Assembly: GCA_019649035.1 (NCBI GenBank)
Contig: BMAT01010556.1
Location: 391,611 to 455,610, forward strand
Source: Elysia marginata
Lineage: Eukaryota; Mollusca; Gastropoda; Plakobranchidae
Length of the DNA: 64,000 nucleotides
Direction of reading: 5' to 3'
The translations under genes were made by a program, and so were the position numbers. Positions 1 through 12,700 of this stretch are shown here, one piece after another; position 1 is the stretch's first letter; each line of letters starts with the position of its first letter. The notes beneath the pieces were generated by a model, which was not told where the DNA came from, made no database searches, and was given only the letters and a program-made list of their open reading frames with translations.

Positions 1-559
1 GTCAAGCCGCTGATTTTCTCTGCACAAATTGCGTAAGCGCCACTTGCCCAATTTGGCACGAGAAAAATGGTAACTTTTTTCTACGCAATTTGGCAGCCCA
101 AAGCTTGCGCACTTTGAGCAGTGAAATTTGTGCGACAAATACACACGCAGTTTGGTTTCCTTCGTATACTGTTGAAACGGTTCGTTGTAGCTAAAAATGG
201 ATAACACCATTCGACGCGCTGTCGAATTTTACATTAGAATGGCGGGAAATCCGAAAATGGCCAAATTTTCACTTACGCAAAAAGTGCACGGGCACGACGA
301 TATGCATTTATAAACCATCCTGATGATTTCATGGTTTTATTTCTTTTTTCTCTTTCATTGTCACAAAATCTTTAGTTTTTCCTTTTCTTTTTTATGAAAC
401 GGCCAACTTCATAGTAGCTTATTTGTACATTTTAAACAAATTTAGCTAAAATAATGCAAACTATAGCCTTTTAATTAGTATGCAAACTACCCTAGTTAAC
501 ATACAGAACTGGATATCACGAAGAAAAGCTTATTAAAGAAGTAAAATCTTTTGTTCTAG
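1..559. other. intron of KIDINS220 with a possible repeat fragment
   Basis: This is intronic sequence upstream of the first visible exon. The first ~310 bases are less AT-rich than the rest and contain a 38-codon frame (197-313, starting MDNTIRRAVEFY) that I do not recognise. TTGCGTAA near 29 recurs inverted as TTACGCAA near 275, so this may be an old transposon piece. No target-site duplication can be seen because the window starts here. Confidence 0.35.
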
Positions 560-737
560 AGAGGAGACACGGCGCTCCATATTGCTATTCGTGCAAGGAA
601 CAAGCGGATCACAGAGCTTCTCCTTCGCAATCCGAGGCACAGCCGCTTGCTCTACAGGCTCAATAAAGATGGAGAGTCCCCATACAGTATGGACACTTAT
701 CATCAAAAGGGAATTCTGCCTCAAATCTATGGTCATG
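560..737 (+). CDS. KIDINS220: KIDINS220 exon w1: last ankyrin repeat
   Basis: Acceptor TTGTTCTAG before 560, donor GTAGGT at 738; enters in phase 0 and leaves in phase 1. It encodes [17 protein letters not shown], the typical helix-1 motif of an ankyrin repeat, then a linker to the KAP domain. Confidence 0.93.
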
Positions 738-3700
738 GTAGGTGAAAAGTTGCGCTCACATACACAATTATGTGGCACAATCTCATGTGTAGTAGTAAGT
801 TAATCATGGATTTTCATGAAAGATTTGTACTTTACCTTTAAATTGGCTCTTTTTTCCTTAGTCGAAGATTTACAAGACTGTTTAAAAAAATGGCTTAGAC
901 CTCTGAATATTGCCGTTGATACAGTAAATTGACTTCTTCAGTATGGAGAAAAGGGCTAAAATTTGTTTTCTTATTTAACTTTTCTTTTGGTTTAGACTGT
1001 ATGGGCATGTATCTTTTAAAATTTTTATATTGAAATTTGAGACATGTTACTTACACTCCAACATAGAATTCCAAGTGTTTAAATAACCATTATTGTTATT
1101 TTTTTCCAGGCAATTTAAATGCAACTGATGCAGAAAACTTGCTAGGCTATGAAATCTACAGCTCAGCCTTAGCTGACATTCTCAGTGAGCCAAGTCTCAT
1201 AACCCCCATAACCATGGGCCTGTATGCCAAGTGGGGCAGTGGGAAGTCATTCTTGCTTGATAAATTAAGAGGTTTGTAAAGTTCATTAACCTTGAAACCT
1301 TTGTATACTCAACTTGCAGGTGTCAAAAGAAAAAAAAAGAATTATGATATTTATAATTGTGTCTTTCAGGTATGCAAAATGTTGCTTTTTTTAAATCATG
1401 GCCACTTTATGTGCACGTTGTTCTGACACTTATCACCTGAGCCTCTCTTTTCTATTTTTGACTTACTTTCTTTTGAAAAAAATTAAATATCTTCTCCCAT
1501 TGCAATATTTTCATGCACTTATTAACTATTGAAGCTCAGGTAAAAGGCATATTTCAAAATAACACCTTGTAGTGGGACATTTGACTTGTTTAAGTGCATG
1601 TTGCAAGACATATGAATTAGTTGTGTTATGTTTGAAGAAAGTCTTATTAAAAGAATCTTTGAACTGTAATACTCTGTGACATGAACACACAAAAAAAGTT
1701 TTATGTTTATAATAGATTTATTTGTATATATTGGTTTACAGTTGAGATGAAGTCCTTCAGCCAGCAGAACTGCCTTGATGAGCTCAGGTGGACATGGCTG
1801 ACTGCCTTCATGTTGCTGCTGCTCTGTGTGCTGATTGGGGAGGCCCTAGGGCTGGCTATCAGTTGGCTTGTTGGATTATGCACCGGTCTCATCCTGCTCA
1901 TTGTGATGTATAGTTTTATTGGTGAGTCATTCATCAAGTCTTTCCCCAAAAGATGAAATTCGCTATTAAATTGTTAAACCTAAACAGATTTTCAAGTTAA
2001 GAGAAAACTGTTTTTAAAGCTGCTATAGTTTTTTAATAGAAGCTCGTTATTGCAAAATAATTAAGTCTGAGGTTAAGGTGAGTTTATGTTGAAATATTTT
2101 AGAAAAATCATTGCCAATCTGTATAATAAAGAAGAGAACCTTTTTAAATTTGGCCAAGGCAAAATTATTGAGCAATCTAGCATTATCATAATTCTCTGTT
2201 TATTATTCGTTTATTCAGGATTTCAATAGAAATCAACTTAATTGCCTGTTTTGAATCTTTAGAAATAAAATGTTCATTATTTAACTTTGCAACAATTCCA
2301 TTTGAATGACAAGAAGATTGTATTTGAATCATACCATATAATGCTGCTTTAATCAATTACCACTGCTAACTTTACTTTAAAAAATTCAATACTTTTATAG
2401 CTCAGAGTCAGGATCCTTTTTTTTGTAATTCGTTGTTACAGTTTGATTTTACATCTGAGCTCACCCTTCAGATAGCAGCATACTGAATCAAACTTGTCCT
2501 TCTGTTTAGAAAAAGAATGTTTTGGCAACTAAACATCACATGTATTCTTCTTACTTTGCCATCTGACTGTGCTAGGTATTATGGTGCGCCTTACACAGCG
2601 GCATGACTTTTCATGGAGCAACAGATTGAGTTTTGCCCTGGGTCGACGACAGAAGCTCCTCACTCTTTTTTTGAAAATGCTGTTCTGTGTGCCCAAACAG
2701 AAGCTTACGTCTGAGAAACAAGCTGGAAGTCCTTTTTTTGTCAGGTTGGCTTTTTTATGAATAGAGAAAGAAATATGGAATGACAATATGCCAGTGTTAC
2801 TTAATTAACACACAGTTTTCTTATAATTAAAAAAAAGTACAAAAGAACCTTAAAGACAAACCTGGATTTAATCAGCAATTTTTTGCATATTTTTACTTGC
2901 ACATCAAGCTTTAACTGTATTTGTATTTTATATGATATCATGCCTAGTGTTTTGGGCAACTTTATTGGTTTGAGCATTTCTTTGCATACTGTGCTGTAAG
3001 CATTTTATTTTGAGGACAGTAAAAAGTGTTTTTATATAGCCTCCAACCCACTAGATAGTTCAGGGCACTTCTCTGGGGTTCCATGACAGGTCATTGCTAA
3101 CCAATTTACCTACTAAACACACAGAAGAGCAACCTTTATAGAGAGTTTCACTGTAGTTTACTTTTAATATCTTAAGCCTTTGAATGCTGGGTTAAAATTT
3201 GTAGTGCACCAGAAATTGGACTTAAAATTGACCTATTTAAACAGTCATATAGACAGAATAGAAAATAGAAGATTTAGAGAAAAACATAAGAGGAAGACAC
3301 ATAAAAGTGTTTATTCTGTAAATCAGAAATGAATGAAGAATTGATTGAGAAGCCTGCATGAGGTCAGATAGTGAGATTGAGATTTAGATCTTGATCTAGG
3401 CCTAGACTTTGATTCGCATTTTACTGAAAGCCACAATCGGGGCCATCGCAGTCAAAGGGTTAAACTACATTTAGGAGGGTACTAACTTAGTGCCTGAAGG
3501 AGCAAGGAAATGTGTATAGTAGTTCNNNNCCCCCCCCCCCCTCCCACACAAAGGACTAAAAGTTGATCTGCCAAGGCAGAAATCAAACCATGGATCTCTT
3601 CATGTGAAAATTAGTTATCTACCACTAGACCCCCATACCACAGCATCATTCCTGTATAGTACAATCACTCTGGAGGGTTGTATGTATTTCATACATTTTG

Positions 3701-6700
3701 GTTGTTCTTTAGGAATAAAATATAACTTTAACTTATACTGGATCAAAGACTTATATACTTGCAAGGGATTCCTAAAGATAAAGACCAGCAATGAAATTGC
3801 CAGATCCACTCCATTAATCTAATCCTAGTTGTTTTTTTTATCTGGTCTCTAGTCAAACTGAAACTAGTGAAAGTAGTTTCTTTTGAGTAAAAACTTCTGT
3901 CAATCAAAAACTCTTTAAAGAACTAGTACATCATCTGAAGCGGCCTGTCAAGAAATTTTTTGCAGGTCTGGGAATTAGTTGTGATCCAGATTACAATAAT
4001 TCAAATTTTTTTTCCAGAGTTCTCCATTGAAAAGTATACCTAGATCTAGGTTAGATTCTACTTAATACTCAGCATTGAATTATTGCAGCAAAACCTTTGG
4101 CTGTTATTATCTGACTTGCCTGAGGTGCTACAAGTGATGTATCTGTATCTTTCTTCTTCTATTCATTTTTGCAATTTTTTAAAACACTCTCAGGTATTCA
4201 AAATTCTAAACCCCATGAAAATTGTACATACCTATTTATCATCTAAGTATGCATTGTGTTTAGGGTCGGAAGATATTTATTTTTACAGAAAAAAAAAACA
4301 CAAAAAAAAACAACTAAACTTGCATACATAGTGTTAGAGGACAAACCCTAATCAGCGTCCTCGGTCAAGTGGTAAAAAAAGGTAAACACCCAGGTCCTTA
4401 AGGTGTTAAAATCATGAAAGACTATCTGATGAAAAGCTTTGTTATTTGTCAATGCCATATAAACCAATCAAACAAGCCATATGCTTTTAGTTTCTTTTTA
4501 TTGTTTCTTCTTTCCCCACCATTTTGTAGTCTAACCTCTGTTTTTTTTATATTGATGTGTAGGTTTTTGTTCTCTGAGTGTACTCGTCTGACCAGTGTAG
4601 GAGGAGAGAAATCCCTAGCAGCCATGATTGGAACCTTATGTGATGCTGTGGAGAAAGAGTATGGTGTTATAACCACTAGGCTCTTCCGTGTGTTCAAACC
4701 ACCACCATCCAGTAAGTAGTATTTTCATCTAGTCTCACATTTTCGCTCTGTACTTTTTTCATGTTATTCTAATACTTCAGATAGATAAATCAACCGGCTT
4801 TGTCATTCTTTTAAGGCAATATTTGAACATATCTTTAGTCTATCTGCGTTTTTTTTTTGGGGGGGGTCAAAGAATTTGGATGTGAACTTTTTTTCTATTT
4901 ATTGCCTTTGCTTCCAACTGTTCTTTATCTATTTTCATTAGAAACAAAACTGTCAACATTGTCTTTGCACCTTATAGTTTTTAGACCCAACTGAAAAAAT
5001 GGAATTTGGAGTTTACAACTAAATAACTATAATTAAGCTTTTTACTTAGTTTTATAATTCCCATTTACTTTATGGACAAAGTAATTCAAGTTAACCCTAG
5101 AAGTGTTTATCGCCTAAAGTCTGAAGAACTCAGACATTATTTTGTGTTTGATCTCTAACACACAACTGACTCAATATTTTGGTCAAGTGTATATGTCTTA
5201 GGTTTTTCTTCTCAGAGTCTAATCGCAGCCGTGGTTTCTTCAAGTCTCTGTGCTGTATACCACTCTTCCTCATCATGCTTCTATTGCTGGCTTGCATACT
5301 TGTGGGTGTTGGTCTTCTCATCAAGGGCAATCTACGTAAGACTTGTAACTTTTAGTTTATCAAACCTTAGCTTTTGCATTGATTTTTGGTTTGAATGTAT
5401 ACATACCCCACACTCCAGTAGAGCTAAATCATAAATAATGAGAGGAAAGTAGCACTGTTAAATATACTAATTAATTTTTTTATACTTGGATAGAATAAAA
5501 TTTAAATTTTCTTTTGGCCATCAAATTCACTTTTTTCTTTTTCTTGAATTTTTGTAAGTTCCAAGGATTATTCAGTAGAAACTCAAGATGGAATTTGGTT
5601 ATGTAGAGTTTTGGGCACTATCTCAAACTATAACTTTTTAAAACTCCTTAGACGACCATAATAGAGTTAAAAAGTTACAACTTTAGGTTTTCTCATTCTC
5701 ACACTCCCCCCACCCCTCCACTGCTGTCCTTCCCTGTTTAGATTATTGGTGCATGTAATTTTCTGTTTACCTCACACTTTCTGTTATGAAATTTTTAGAA
5801 ACATTCAAATGTATTCAATGATTGACAGAAGTAACATTATTAGACTGTTTGGCTCTCTTAAAAAAATTCTTTGAAAACCCTAACATGTGCATTTTAGTAT
5901 AAAGATATCACATCAACTCATAAATGGTCCTTCCAAATCTTTTTTTCCTATCTTGCGTATGGAGCAGACGAAGACATGGCTATCAAAGTTACGCTTATTG
6001 CCATGGCCATTTTTGTCGGCTTGGCCATTGTTTACAGCGTCTTCTTCATCTGGCCGAAGGTGATCATGGCTTTAGCTTTCTCACAGAAGAAGCGAGTGAC
6101 AAATGCAGCAAAGAATATAGAGGATCTCAGAATGGATGGGTTTATGCAGCATCTAAAAAGGGAGGTCAGTTCATGGAAATAAGTTTGGAGTTTGGTGGAG
6201 CCATCATGAAATAAATTTTTCCAGATTAAAAATAATATGTTTCCCTTGGTCAGGGAAATAGAGTTGGAAGTCAGTTATGATTTGTCTGAGGAAACGCCAT
6301 GTAAAGGTGTATTTTATGCCTGTTTTTCTTTTCCATATCGTAAATCAACAAAAGTTTTATTTTATATTTTTCCTCAAATAATTGATAATTTTATAATTTT
6401 TTTTTACATTTGGAAGCCCGAAAAGTGTTTTTTTTCAAAATGACATCACTTTCAAACGTGAAAACTGTGGCATTCGACTCATTTAGTTAACCATGGCTAT
6501 GAGACCTGTGAACTACCTAAAACTTTTCTAAAAAGTTGGATGTAGGTCAAGGGCGTCGGCTGACCAGTTTGATTGGGGAGGCTTGTCCTTTTAGATATGT
6601 CGGTGGTCAAATAAACATTTTCGTTCGATACTCACTGTGAGCCACGTAAAACGATCGTACCAATAATTCTGAAATAATATATTTTGTTTTCCATCTTTTA

Positions 6701-9700
6701 CACACAACACAAAGTCTTTGGGCTGGTGTGGACCAAGTCTTTTTATGGCAAGCTTCTCCTCTCTATCTAAACTATTGAATTTAATGCTGAGCAGATAGTC
6801 TGTATGATTCATGTCCAACAAAAGAATATCAGCAGACAATCAATCGCGATAAGTAAAATAATCTAGATCTAGATCTACACTAGAGTTCCCTACACCATTA
6901 CTTCAAGTTGCAAAAAAAAACCCTTTTCCGAAGTACAGACTTCACATATTGCATAGCCTTAAGCTGTTGTTGATTCTAGATAAACTCCCCCTAGGCCAAA
7001 TCTAAAGAAAGACCACAAGTTAGGCCTGCTGCGACCCTGCTGCAGCCAATTAGTGTGCTAGGAGGCTAGCCTTGAAATCATACTACTGCAGCAGTCAAAT
7101 TGCGTCATGCACTTGCCCTTCCCATATTGTTTAATATAACAATCTCATCGTGGGAAACCCAAAACAGCGAGGGCTAGCCTCCTAGCACAGTGATTGGCTG
7201 CTGAATACTACGTAATTGCAATTGGTTGGGAAGAATACTACACCTTAGCACACTTTAATCCGATTGGTTGCCACAGTCTTGTGTTAATATGTAAACAATT
7301 CCGGATGAATGGGCTATCATGGAGGATAAACAAAAAGAAGCTCTATCTTGATGGGTGACAGTGACTGTTGGGTAGGGGGGGTGGCAGGGAAAGAGGGGGG
7401 CTTAGCCTTTGTAGCCTAGAGTAGCTACGCGCTTGATGTAGGTGCTCATTATCACAAAATGTATTGTTAGCGTTTTTGTGTAGTTATCATAAAAATTGAA
7501 ATGCAATAGATACATAGCTTACTCATACACCCATTTGTCCATTTGTAAGGATGTTCAGCAAACTTGGATGTCTCTATAACTTGAAACTATTTTTTTTTTA
7601 TAGTAACCTGTTTTTTTGCTAATGTTTGTATGTTCAGGTGGATCTCCTCAGCAAGCTGGTGAACTGCATGGATAATTTCACCCAGGACCAAACTAGGCTA
7701 GTGGTCATTGTTGATGGACTGGACAGCTGCGAGCAGAACAAGGTGTGAACATACATATAGTCATGGCTTAGTGATAGCTTTTCACACCTAAAGGTCTTTG
7801 AGTAATTGCGCATGCTCTTTTCAACTGTTTATGAATGCTTGGTTTGTTAACTTGATCTTTAAGCCATATTGTAGGTGTTATAATGAATTTGATTAAATCA
7901 CTGGGTTGTAACATACAAGTGTTGCAAATACAAGAATGAGCTGTGTTAAGTGTATTGGCCTTTTTTTTTGAAATTATAAATCTATTTTTGTCCTATGTTT
8001 CAGCCACCCACACCCACACACACATTTTTGTGTGTTCTAGGAGTACAATATTGCTAAAGATAAAAGATGATGATTTTGTCTACTTTTAGTTACATATAAA
8101 TTACTCATTATATTGGAACTGATAAAGTTACTGTGATTTTAAATACTTTGTTGAAGCTGCTCAAAACTCTTATTATTTGCTTGCAACGTGGTCTATTGGT
8201 AGATACTTGGCCCTTAGTCTAAGAGGTCCTGGGCTTGAGCTCTGGCAGGTTGACGTTTGGTCTTTGGAAAAAAAAGACTATTTACACTAACTAAGGCATT
8301 GAATGAGTCTTAAATTACAGGTAGAGAGAGAGAGACCTTATCAGTTTTCTAGAGCAATGTGCTTTAACCTCTGCTTTTTCTTTAGTTGAGGTGATAATTT
8401 AGTTGCTACTGACCTCTTGAGGAACACATGTAAAATACGTTTACATTTTAGTGGGATGCACGCTATACATATAAACAATCTTTACTTTCTTTTCCTAAGA
8501 AGAATATACTTTTAGGTTGTTGTTGTGTGCTAAGTGAAAGGTGGAAGCTAGAGTAAAAAGACACCCTAACAGGGGAGAGGGGTGGGGGGAGGTGATAAGC
8601 AATCCAACTCAAACCCTCCCAGACTTTAGAACTCTAAAGCAAAAGCCGTGGGTAACTGGGTAATGATAAAATCAACTTTGAACAGTAATGCATAAACTGC
8701 CTGCAACATGCACAAATGGAAGTGAAAAGAATCACCTGATACAATACAGAACCACAAACCACGGATATTTTTATACTGCATTGCCCAATAATAAAACTGG
8801 AAGGTGGCTACAGAACAATAAAAAAACTTACGGTATCCTGGATATACAATTTATAACTAGAGGTGTAGCCATGCAATACTACTACTGTGCTAAATGAATG
8901 CTATAATCAGGCGTGCCCTTTTTCAGGTTTTAACCTGAAATCAGGTTATTCTGGCTACTTCAGTTTTGCTTGAACACATATATACGTCATGTATTCAGTG
9001 TGTGTTGATTTTGTATGAAGACGAGGAGCAGGCAAAAAAAGATCAGGTTATCTTGAGGGCATCCCTGTATAATGCTTTTTGTATATTTCTTGAGCGAACT
9101 TTGATGTGACAAAGCAATGGCTATCTAATAAATATATAGAAAATTTTAGAAATGAAATTTTTGGGCTGTTTATTTAAAAAAAAAAACCTACTGATGATTT
9201 TGCTTGAATAACAAATTCATGTTCATTGACACAATGTCAGGCACTGAATTATCTTTAAATAACCAAAACTTTACTCTAAGGAAAAGAAAATTTAATAACC
9301 GCAATAAGTTTGTTAAGCATTGCTACATAAATGCTCTTTTTGTTTCATCAAATCCACAGATGCATACAAAGCTTCATTTGATTAAAGAAGACTGTGAATT
9401 TGTTGTCTTAAGTGGGATGTTTTTATTTTGCTACTAACTATATACTGATCATTAAATGCTATAAAATTAATTTTTTTAATGAAAATTTGTTGTTGTTTTT
9501 TTTTTTTAAAAGGTGCTGCAAGTTCTGGATACTGTTAAGTCACTATTCTCTGATGATGGCTCGCCTTTCATCACAATTTTAGCTGTTGATCCTCACATCA
9601 TTATTAAAGGTATGGTGCTGTCAAAGTTTCAAATTCTCATCTCCCTGTTCTTTGTTAATTTATTATCTTTTGGCTGTTCACAATTCACTTAAACCATTCA

Positions 9701-12700
9701 AGTGTCTATGCGATAGATTTGTTGCCTGTACAAGTTTTTTCTAATTTTTTTATTCCTTTTCTTGTGTAAATCATTGATATTGAGCTGTTTCTGTCATAAC
9801 ATTAAAAAAAAAAAGATTTGTTGCTTGTAATTAAGAATGGGAATTTTAAGAATTTTCAATGATATGAAAGAGGTCATATCCTATCAAAAATGATTTCCCG
9901 ATCATATAGGTATAGAACAAAACCTGAAAACCTCATTTCAAGACACGAATGTGAATGGATTTGACTACCTGCGCAACGTAGTGCACCTGCCATTCTACCT
10001 GCAGTCTCAAGGGATCAGGATCCAGCGACACCCTGACCCACCTAACTCTCACAGTGCAGATTTTGACCTTTCACCTCATAAAACTCAACGGGTAAGGAGA
10101 CACAAGAATCTTGTGAAAAGATAAAGTAGTGTCTTCATATCTATCAGAGAGGGTAATTTTTTAATATAGTAAGGTTTGAAAGAGAATTTTTAAAATTTTA
10201 ACAAAGATATTTTTTTTCCCACAACATTGGTTTCTAGTCCTATTAACCAGACCCGCTCTACAGTGGAATCCACAGGGCAGAAGAGGCATGGGTAGGCTTA
10301 GATTGACATGCAAGAGATGTGTAAAGAAGTATATGATGAGGAAGGGGAAAGAATCGGGTCAGCTTGGAAACCATGCTCAAGATCAGAGTGGGTGATATTC
10401 ACTTATCCAAGTCCAAGTATGAAGGGCATTGATGATACTATATTTTTTTTCTGTATCTAGAACTGTTTTAGAGAGATTGAAATATAACATCGAACATTGT
10501 AATTCTTAACTAATGTCAGCAGAGCAGACGAATTTCCCGAATTTTACAAGAAAATGGAAATTCAGATTTTTTAGATTTCTAAGAAAATTCCAGTCTTTCT
10601 GAACCTCTGGAAAGAGAAAAAAAAATTACAGATGCCCCCAATTTCTAGAGTAAATAAACCAGGCAGTATACATGATAAGAAAAAAAAGAAAAGGAAAGTG
10701 GATATTACCCAAGTGCGATGGTTTATATCCACATATATTTAAATCAACAATATTAGTCAGTGATGAAAATCTTCCGCGGATCCGCGGAAATCCTCGATTT
10801 CAAGCTTAGGAGGAAAATTCCTCGGTCCTCGGCCTTCTGATCAACGATTCCGAGAGGAAATTGATTACAAATTTCTGCGATTCCGACATAGGACGAGTCA
10901 AAGAGACGGATGTTTATAACCGAGGACTGGGCAGATCTTTAGACTATAACCATCTTGTAATCGATATTGTCGTAGTTACTCTTTGTAATGCTTTTAAAAT
11001 CCTTCTATCGAGGTTATATTTTTTCGATACTAAAGCTCTAACGATATCGTCCACTATAGGTCTATTCCGCGAAATGACTATCGGTGTGACTGTGACGCTC
11101 GTTCGTAGTTTTGGTTCATAAGGTGCAAGATTTAGGATAATACTGTGAATCACTTCACTTTTACATCCNNNNNNNNNNNNNNNNNNNNNNNNNNNNNNNN
11201 NNNNNNNNNNNNNNNNNNNNNNNNNNNNNNNNNNNNNNNNNNNNNNNNNNNNNNNNNNNNNNNNNNNNNNNNNNNNNNNNNNNNNNNNNNNNNNNNNNNN
11301 NNNNNNNNNNNNNNNNNNNNNNNNNNNNNNNNNNNNNNNNNNNNNNNNNNNNNNNNNNNNNNNNNNNNNNNNNNNNNNNNNNNNNNNNNNNNNNNNNNNN
11401 NNNNNNNNNNNNNNNNNNNNNNNNNNNNNNNNNNNNNNNNNNNNNNNNNNNNNNNNNNNNNNNNNNNNNNNNNNNNNNNNNNNNNNNNNNNNNNNNNNNN
11501 NNNNNNNNNNNNNNNNNNNNNNNNNNNNNNNNNNNNNNNNNNNNNNNNNNNNNNNNNNNNNNNNNNNNNNNNNNNNNNNNNNNNNNNNNNNNNNNNNNNN
11601 NNNNNNNNNNNNNNNNNNNNNNNNNNNNNNNNNNNNNNNNNNNNNNNNNNNNNNNNNNNNNNNNNNNNNNNNNNNNNNNNNNNNNNNNNNNNNNNNNNNN
11701 NNNNNNNNNNNNNNNNNNNNNNNNNNNNNNNNNNNNNNNNNNNNNNNNNNNNNNNNNNNNNNNNNNNNNNNNNNNNNNNNNNNNNNNNNNNNNNNNNNNN
11801 NNNNNNNNNNNNNNNNNNNNNNNNNNNNNNNNNNNNNNNNNNNNNNNNNNNNNNNNNNNNNNNNNNNNNNNNNNNNNNNNNNNNNNNNNNNNNNNNNNNN
11901 NNNNNNNNNNNNNNNNNNNNNNNNNNNNNNNNNNNNNNNNNNNNNNNNNNNNNNNNNNNNNNNNNNNNNNNNNNNNNNNNNNNNNNNNNNNNNNNNNNNN
12001 NNNNNNNNNNNNNNNNNNNNNNNNNNNNNNNNNNNNNNNNNNNNNNNNNNNNNNNNNNNNNNNNNNNNNNNNNNNNNNNAAAAATTTTCCTCCTTTTCAA
12101 TGATTTCCTGTTTTCATCACTGATTAGTGAAGTATCAGAATGCTTAGAAATAATAAGATAATCGTCAATCAACTTTTTAGCTTTATGTTTCACTACTTGC
12201 CCTATGTAACATTTTCAATTGTAGTTTGACTAGTCTCTAATTGAATAAATGAAAGTTTACACAGACACTGGAGCTTTTATTTGTTCTAGAAAATTATCGG
12301 TTATCAGGAATTTAGAGATACATAGCCTCTTTTTATAGGCCTATGTAAATCAAGACACAAGTTTAGGTTAGATTTCCTAGATTTCTTATTCTATCAAAGA
12401 GGTCTCATTTTTAGTCTAGTTTTTAGACTAAGTCTCTACAAGTGTGTCACTGTTGAAGACAAACTTTTTGAGCTTTCCAATTTTCAGTTCTTGATAACAT
12501 AATCCCTTAACCTAGATAGGGCCTACCTTCTCTGTTAACTAGCTCATCAGATGAACAGAGCTAGTTAGATTCGGTACTAAAATAATTTGAAGTAGATCTA
12601 GATCTATGCTAGTGATCTAGACCATAAACTAAACCTAATGCTGTAATGGGCTCTACACTCTTGTACATGTTAGTCAAGAACTTTTGGATTACATGTTGTT

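Larger units (their letters stand above)
6548..7435 (-). mobile_element. hAT element, internally deleted, 8-bp TSD
   Basis: The ends are CAAGGGCGTCG and, read inwards from the right, CAAGCGCGTAG, flanked by a perfect 8-bp duplication ATGTAGGT at 6540-6547 and 7436-7443. An 8-bp TSD with such ends is the hAT pattern. The only coding remnant is the minus-strand frame 6591-6839. At about 0.9 kb the element is too short for a hAT transposase, so it is a non-autonomous derivative. It sits in the KIDINS220 intron between w7 and w8. Confidence 0.85.

Noticed and set aside
11145-12193. Long open frames on both strands (338 and 347 codons)
   Set aside because: They are almost entirely N; only the edges are sequence and these belong to a noncoding transposon.
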